Of a DNA stretch of 9,155 nucleotides, positions 5,571 to 9,155 are shown in pieces. The DNA lies in NCBI GenBank assembly GCA_017997515.1, contig JAGOEY010000052.1:1-9155 (forward strand), written 5' to 3'. This DNA is from Burkholderiaceae bacterium. GTDB taxonomy: Bacteria; Pseudomonadota; Gammaproteobacteria; Burkholderiales; Burkholderiaceae. Positions within the stretch are counted from its first letter, which is position 1. Each line of letters opens with the position of its first letter. A program made the translations under genes and the position numbers. The notes beneath the pieces were generated by a model. That model made no database searches and was not told the origin of the DNA. It saw only the letters and a list, made by a program, of their open reading frames with translations.

Positions 5571-7127
5571 ATGTCTCGAATCCTCATTTCCGCGAAAACG
5601 CTCCGGCCATGGCTGGCAGGTGCCAGTACTGCCGTGGTACTGGTCGGGTGTGGAGGGGGCTCCGGTGACGGTGAAGTGCCCACGCAGCAGACAACGCCTC
5701 CAGTGGCTTGTACAGCGTCCCCCAATGCTGTGGTTTCGTCGGAGACCTATGTGCCTGTGCGGGCGGCCGCGCTCTTTGCTCTCCAGTCAACCAAGCCCAT
5801 GCCACGCAGGGTGGCCAGCCCGCGCACGTTAAGCCTGCCGGCGCTTGTCGAAACCCGGAGTGCCCAGGTCCTGCCCAACGGCGTGCGGCAAATCGGTGTG
5901 GCACGCAGTGTGGCCCCGACACAGACGGTGAAGGCCACCACATCGGTGCTGCAGTGGCAGCCGGCGGACGGGGGCGGCACAGTGGCTGCGCTGCGGTTCC
6001 AGTCCGCAGAAGCCCGGGGCATCCGTTTGGGCCTGTTGGTGGAGGCACTGCCCGCAGGGGCCACGTTGCGTGTGTATGCCCAGAACAGCAGTGCGGCCGC
6101 CGAAGTGGCTGGCAGCACGGTGCTGGCCACCCTCCAGCGCAACCAGGACGCGGGGGAAACGGGGTCGGCGGCACACACCTACTGGATGCCCGGGGTGGAC
6201 AGTGACGAGGTGACCTTGGAGGTGCTGCTGCCTGCGGGTACCGCGCCTGCGGACGTGCGTGTGGCCGTGCCGAGTTTGTCGCATCTGGTGGAGTCGGTTC
6301 GTGCCGATGAAGGGGCCAACCTGCTGAAAGTGGGGGAGTCTGGAGCCTGCCAAGTGGATGTGACCTGCAGCGCGACCTATAGCGCTGAAAGTAATGCCGT
6401 GGCCAAAATGGTTTTTGTCGATGCGGGGCGCAGCTACCTGTGCACCGGCACCCTCATGAACGATGCGACCTCCAGTGGTACGCCTTATTTCCTGAGCGCC
6501 AACCACTGTATTGCTTCACAAACCGTCGCCTCGACCCTCACCACCCATTGGTTTTACCGGGCATCCGCGTGTAACAGCAACACCTTGAGTCCCCAGGCGA
6601 GGGTGCTGAACGGAGGTGCCACACTGTTGTACGCCAGTGCACTGACCGATACCGCCTTCATGCGCTTGAATGCCACACCTCCCGCCGGTGTGGCCTATGC
6701 GGGCTGGAGTGCCAGCTTGCCGACGGTGGGTGGGGCGGCAGCGGGCGTGCACCAGCCGCGTGGGGATCTGCAAAAACTCAGCCAGGGTGCGCTGCAGGGC
6801 TTTCAGCGTTGCACCCCCACCGCGTCGGGTGACTATGCGTGCCAGAGTGCTGCCGCAGACGCGGCCCAGCATGTAGCGGTGGGGTGGACCAGTGGGGCCA
6901 CCGAGGCGGGTAGCAGTGGCTCGGGTCTTTTCCAGACGCGCAACGGCGGGCGTTACCTGGTGGGCCAACTGACCGGCGGAACCTCCAGCTGCACCATGGG
7001 CACGGGGGTGGACTATTACGGTCGGTTTGATGTGGCCTACGCCGCTGCGCTGGGCCAGTGGCTGGGGGCGACACCTGCCACTGGCACCTGCCCTGCTACG
7101 GCGGTTGCTGCGCGCACGCCGGGGTGA
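5571..7127 (+). CDS. Lysyl endopeptidase-like serine protease, predicted lipoprotein
   Basis: I start at the ATG at 5571, which has AGGG nearby and begins a lipoprotein signal (lipobox VLVGC, Cys27, then GGGSGDG); an ATG at 5517 would add 18 unsuitable residues. The protein has 518 residues. Residues 28 to about 254 form an extracytoplasmic region I do not recognise, possibly a propeptide. From about 255 it resembles Achromobacter protease I (S1 family): His312 in SANHC, probably Asp360 in LTDTAFMRL, and Ser449 in GSSGSG. Cysteines C260, C266, C291, C313 and C334 keep the spacing I recall for that enzyme's C6, C12, C36, C58 and C80. Asp481 before YYGRF aligns with its specificity residue Asp225, suggesting cleavage after Lys, perhaps Arg. 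It is likely exported and membrane-anchored, with its substrate unknown. It lies between ruvA and ruvB, 80 bases after one and 38 before the other. Confidence 0.87.
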   Translation: MSRILISAKTLRPWLAGASTAVVLVGCGGGSGDGEVPTQQTTPPVACTASPNAVVSSETYVPVRAAALFALQSTKPMPRRVASPRTLSLPALVETRSAQVLPNGVRQIGVARSVAPTQTVKATTSVLQWQPADGGGTVAALRFQSAEARGIRLGLLVEALPAGATLRVYAQNSSAAAEVAGSTVLATLQRNQDAGETGSAAHTYWMPGVDSDEVTLEVLLPAGTAPADVRVAVPSLSHLVESVRADEGANLLKVGESGACQVDVTCSATYSAESNAVAKMVFVDAGRSYLCTGTLMNDATSSGTPYFLSANHCIASQTVASTLTTHWFYRASACNSNTLSPQARVLNGGATLLYASALTDTAFMRLNATPPAGVAYAGWSASLPTVGGAAAGVHQPRGDLQKLSQGALQGFQRCTPTASGDYACQSAAADAAQHVAVGWTSGATEAGSSGSGLFQTRNGGRYLVGQLTGGTSSCTMGTGVDYYGRFDVAYAAALGQWLGATPATGTCPATAVAARTPG

Positions 7128-7165
7128 ACGTTGTGGCCGTCGTGGCGTAGTAGCATTCAGTCCAC

Positions 7166-8227
7166 ATGAGCATCCAGACCGACGACTTCGCCCCCGCGCC
7201 CACCAAACGCGTCATCTCCGCCGCCCCTGCGTCCCCGCAGGAGGAGGCGATCGAGCGCGCCCTGCGTCCCAAGCTGTTGCAGGAATACGTGGGCCAGGCC
7301 AAGGTGCGCGAGCAGCTGGAAATCTTTATTGGTGCGGCCCGCAAACGTGAAGAGGCACTGGACCATGTGCTGCTGTTTGGCCCGCCCGGGCTGGGCAAAA
7401 CCACGCTGAGCCACATCATTGCCGCCGAGCTGGGCGTGAACCTGCGCCAGACCAGCGGCCCGGTGCTGGAGAAACCAAAAGACCTGGCGGCGCTGCTGAC
7501 CAACCTCGAAAAAAACGATGTGTTGTTCATTGACGAGATCCACCGCCTGAGCCCGGTGGTCGAAGAGATTTTGTACCCCGCGCTGGAGGACTACCAGATC
7601 GACATCATGATCGGTGAAGGCCCGGCGGCGCGCAGCATCAAGCTCGACCTGCAGCCCTTCACACTGGTGGGAGCCACCACCCGCGCGGGCATGTTGACCA
7701 ACCCGCTGCGAGACCGTTTTGGCATCGTCTCGCGGCTCGAGTTCTACACCTCGGAAGAGCTGGCGCGTATTGTCAAACGCAGCGCCGGCCTGCTGAATGT
7801 TCCCACCGATGACGACGGTGGTTTTGAGATTGCCCGCCGTTCACGCGGCACTCCGCGTATCGCCAACCGGCTGCTGCGCCGGGTGCGCGACTATGCCGAC
7901 GTCAAAGGCACGGGCCGTATCACCGCCGACATTGCCAACCGCGCGCTGGCCATGCTCGACGTGGACCCGCAAGGTTTTGACGTGATGGACCGCAAACTGC
8001 TGGAAGCCGTGATCCACCGCTTCGACGGTGGCCCCGTTGGGCTGGACAACATCGCGGCCAGTATCGGAGAAGAGTCCGGCACCATCGAAGACGTGATTGA
8101 GCCCTACCTGATCCAGCAAGGCTTTTTGCAGCGCACCCCCCGCGGACGTATCGCCACACTGGCCGCTTACAGGCACCTCGGTGTGATGCCTCCCAGCCGG
8201 GACGGCGGCCTGTTCGAAAGCCCCTAA
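7166..8227 (+). CDS. ruvB: Holliday junction branch migration ATPase RuvB
   Basis: RuvB is the hexameric AAA+ motor that pumps DNA through the RuvA-bound junction. The 353-residue protein is full length. It shows Walker A GPPGLGKT (72-79), Walker B FIDEIH (121-126), sensor 1 GATTRAG (169-175), the PLRDRFG segment with the arginine finger region (180-186), the sensor 2 region [16 protein letters not shown] (227-242) and the C-terminal winged-helix domain (about 267-340), ending in the family's [15 protein letters not shown]. The ATG at 7166 has no strong Shine-Dalgarno sequence. The first residues before the conserved LRP..L.EYVGQ core are variable, as is normal. It follows the protease gene by 38 bases, so read-through from upstream is likely. 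Confidence 0.98.
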   Translation: MSIQTDDFAPAPTKRVISAAPASPQEEAIERALRPKLLQEYVGQAKVREQLEIFIGAARKREEALDHVLLFGPPGLGKTTLSHIIAAELGVNLRQTSGPVLEKPKDLAALLTNLEKNDVLFIDEIHRLSPVVEEILYPALEDYQIDIMIGEGPAARSIKLDLQPFTLVGATTRAGMLTNPLRDRFGIVSRLEFYTSEELARIVKRSAGLLNVPTDDDGGFEIARRSRGTPRIANRLLRRVRDYADVKGTGRITADIANRALAMLDVDPQGFDVMDRKLLEAVIHRFDGGPVGLDNIAASIGEESGTIEDVIEPYLIQQGFLQRTPRGRIATLAAYRHLGVMPPSRDGGLFESP

Positions 8228-8266
8228 TCTGCAACTAGGGAGGTTACTGCCCGCGCGCGTAGCAAA

Positions 8267-8380
8267 GGCACCTCCCCATTCCAGCAGACGCCGTGGATCT
8301 GGCTCTGCCAGTCCACCAGCGTCGCCCCCTGCAAGGGGGAAGGAGTAGCGGAACGAAGTCCGCGAAGCCTGGGGGTGTTC
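8267..8380 (-). repeat. Dispersed structured intergenic repeat, copy B
   Basis: This is the second copy of the element seen at 4754-4858, here on the minus strand between the convergent ruvB and ppk2 genes. The three hairpins are at 8348-8363 (GCGGA/TCCGC), 8325-8339 (CCCCC/GGGGG, loop TTGCA on the minus strand) and 8287-8323 (37 nt, same bulge, internal loop and triloop positions as copy A). Read on the minus strand it starts directly at the ppk2 stop codon. In this convergent gap it could serve as a shared transcript end or a 3' stabilising structure, though no T-run supports classical termination. The rest of the gap (8228-8266) shows nothing I can identify. Confidence 0.85.
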
Positions 8381-9155
8381 AATAGACTTCCGGTACGTAC
8401 ATCTCGGCCGGAACCGGGTGGCGCAGGTAATCCGCATGGCGTACCCGTTCGGGCAGATCAATGGCGGGGTGGTCCACCTCGTGGTACGGCATCTGGGCCA
8501 GCAGGTGGCTGATGCAGTTGAGACGGGCCTTCTTCTTGTCCACCGCCTGCACCACCCACCAGGGCGCTTCAGCCGTGTGGGTGCGCTCGATCATGGTTTC
8601 CTTGGCCTTGGTGTACTCCTCCCACAGGCGGCGCGACTCCAGGTCCATGGGGCTCAGCTTCCATTGTTTCAGCGGGTCGTGGATACGGCCCAGAAAACGC
8701 AAGTGCTGCTCTTCGTCGGTGATGGAGAACCAGTATTTGATGAGCCGGATGCCCGAGCGCATCAGCATTTTTTCGAATTCGGGCACGGTGCGGAAGAACT
8801 CTTCGTACTCCGCCTCATTGCAAAAGCCCATCACCCGCTCCACCCCGGCGCGGTTGTACCAGCTGCGGTCGAACAGCACGATCTCACCCGCTGCGGGCAG
8901 GTGCGAGACGTAACGCTGGAAGTACCACTGCGTACGCTCCCGGTCGTTTGGCGCGGGCAGTGCGGCCACGCGGCAGACGCGGGGGTTGAGGCGCTGGGTG
9001 ATCCGTTTGATGACGCCGCCTTTGCCTGCTGCGTCGCGGCCTTCAAACAGAATGACCACCTTTTGCCCGGTGCGTGCCACCCAGTCCTGCAGCTTGACCA
9101 GCTCCCCCTGCAGGCGGAACAGCTCGCGGAAGTACGCTTGGCGCGCCTGCTTGTC
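8379..9155 (-). CDS. ppk2: Polyphosphate kinase 2 (PPK2 family), 5' end outside window
   Basis: PPK2 enzymes transfer phosphate between polyphosphate and nucleotides, mostly using polyphosphate to make GTP or ATP from the diphosphates. The frame is open to the right edge and gives 258 residues; the true start lies beyond 9155. A GTG at 9080 is internal, because the codons upstream still encode PPK2-like sequence (ELVKLQDWV, residues 18-26). Motifs are Walker A FEGRDAAGKGG (37-47, counting from the first codon in the window) and Walker B LFDRSWYNRAGVE (94-106), followed by the lid region and the family's WKLSPMDLESRRLWEEYTKAK stretch. It looks like a single-domain class I PPK2, most of which is present. 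It converges on ruvB, and a structured repeat follows its stop codon at once. Confidence 0.95.
   Translation of the reverse strand, partial: DKQARQAYFRELFRLQGELVKLQDWVARTGQKVVILFEGRDAAGKGGVIKRITQRLNPRVCRVAALPAPNDRERTQWYFQRYVSHLPAAGEIVLFDRSWYNRAGVERVMGFCNEAEYEEFFRTVPEFEKMLMRSGIRLIKYWFSITDEEQHLRFLGRIHDPLKQWKLSPMDLESRRLWEEYTKAKETMIERTHTAEAPWWVVQAVDKKKARLNCISHLLAQMPYHEVDHPAIDLPERVRHADYLRHPVPAEMYVPEVY

Noticed and set aside
5584..6968. Minus-strand frames opposite the protease gene
   Set aside because: They have low-complexity, Pro/Arg/His-rich composition and no motifs. The plus-strand frame has the signal peptide, triad and disulfide pattern.
7157..7543. Minus-strand frame opposite the start of ruvB
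   Set aside because: It is a shadow of the strongly conserved RuvB coding sequence and has no motif of its own.
8325..8339. Intrinsic terminator from the CCCCC/GGGGG hairpin after ruvB
   Set aside because: No U-tract follows on either strand, and the same hairpin occurs in the divergent phoH/ruvA gap where a terminator is not expected; it is better explained as part of the repeat.
9078..9080. GTG start of ppk2 at 9080
   Set aside because: The 25 codons upstream to the window edge still encode PPK2-like sequence, so the GTG is an internal Val codon.

Overview
The window is high-GC DNA from a betaproteobacterium, most likely Burkholderiales of the family Comamonadaceae (Rhodoferax/Acidovorax-like). 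This rests on the composition, the protein sequences of RuvA, RuvB, PhoH and YbeY, and a dispersed intergenic repeat of a kind I recall from that family. It is mostly ordinary chromosomal sequence. There are nine protein genes, two of them cut by the window edges. I see no rRNA, tRNA, CRISPR array, insertion sequence or phage genes.

Left block, all on the minus strand and read from right to left. A strong sigma70-type promoter (TTGACA, 16 bases, TAGAAT) with a 19-base palindrome just upstream drives a secreted FecR-domain protein. Its stop codon overlaps the start of an OmpA-type peptidoglycan-binding lipoprotein (TGATG). After a 91-base gap come a membrane histidine kinase and a FixJ-type response regulator, joined by an ATGA overlap; the regulator runs off the left edge. 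Upstream of this block lie ybeY (rRNA-processing endoribonuclease) and phoH (PhoH-family ATPase), also on the minus strand and probably an operon.

Right block. phoH is divergent from ruvA. The plus strand carries ruvA, an unexpected gene for a lipoprotein-type serine protease resembling lysyl endopeptidase, then ruvB. RuvA and RuvB form the Holliday-junction branch-migration machine, so the protease splits a pair that is often adjacent. ruvB converges on a PPK2 polyphosphate kinase gene on the minus strand, which is cut at its 5' end by the right edge.

The most interesting signal is not a gene. Two diverged copies of one intergenic repeat, about 105 bases each and in opposite orientation, lie in the phoH/ruvA and ruvB/ppk2 gaps. 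Each can form three hairpins. The largest is 37 nt in both copies; 15 of its 37 positions differ, yet all 15 base pairs are kept, five of them by double compensatory changes. This looks like selection on, or inheritance of, a folded element. Second in interest are the palindrome-controlled FecR/OmpA envelope pair next to a two-component system and the protease between ruvA and ruvB.
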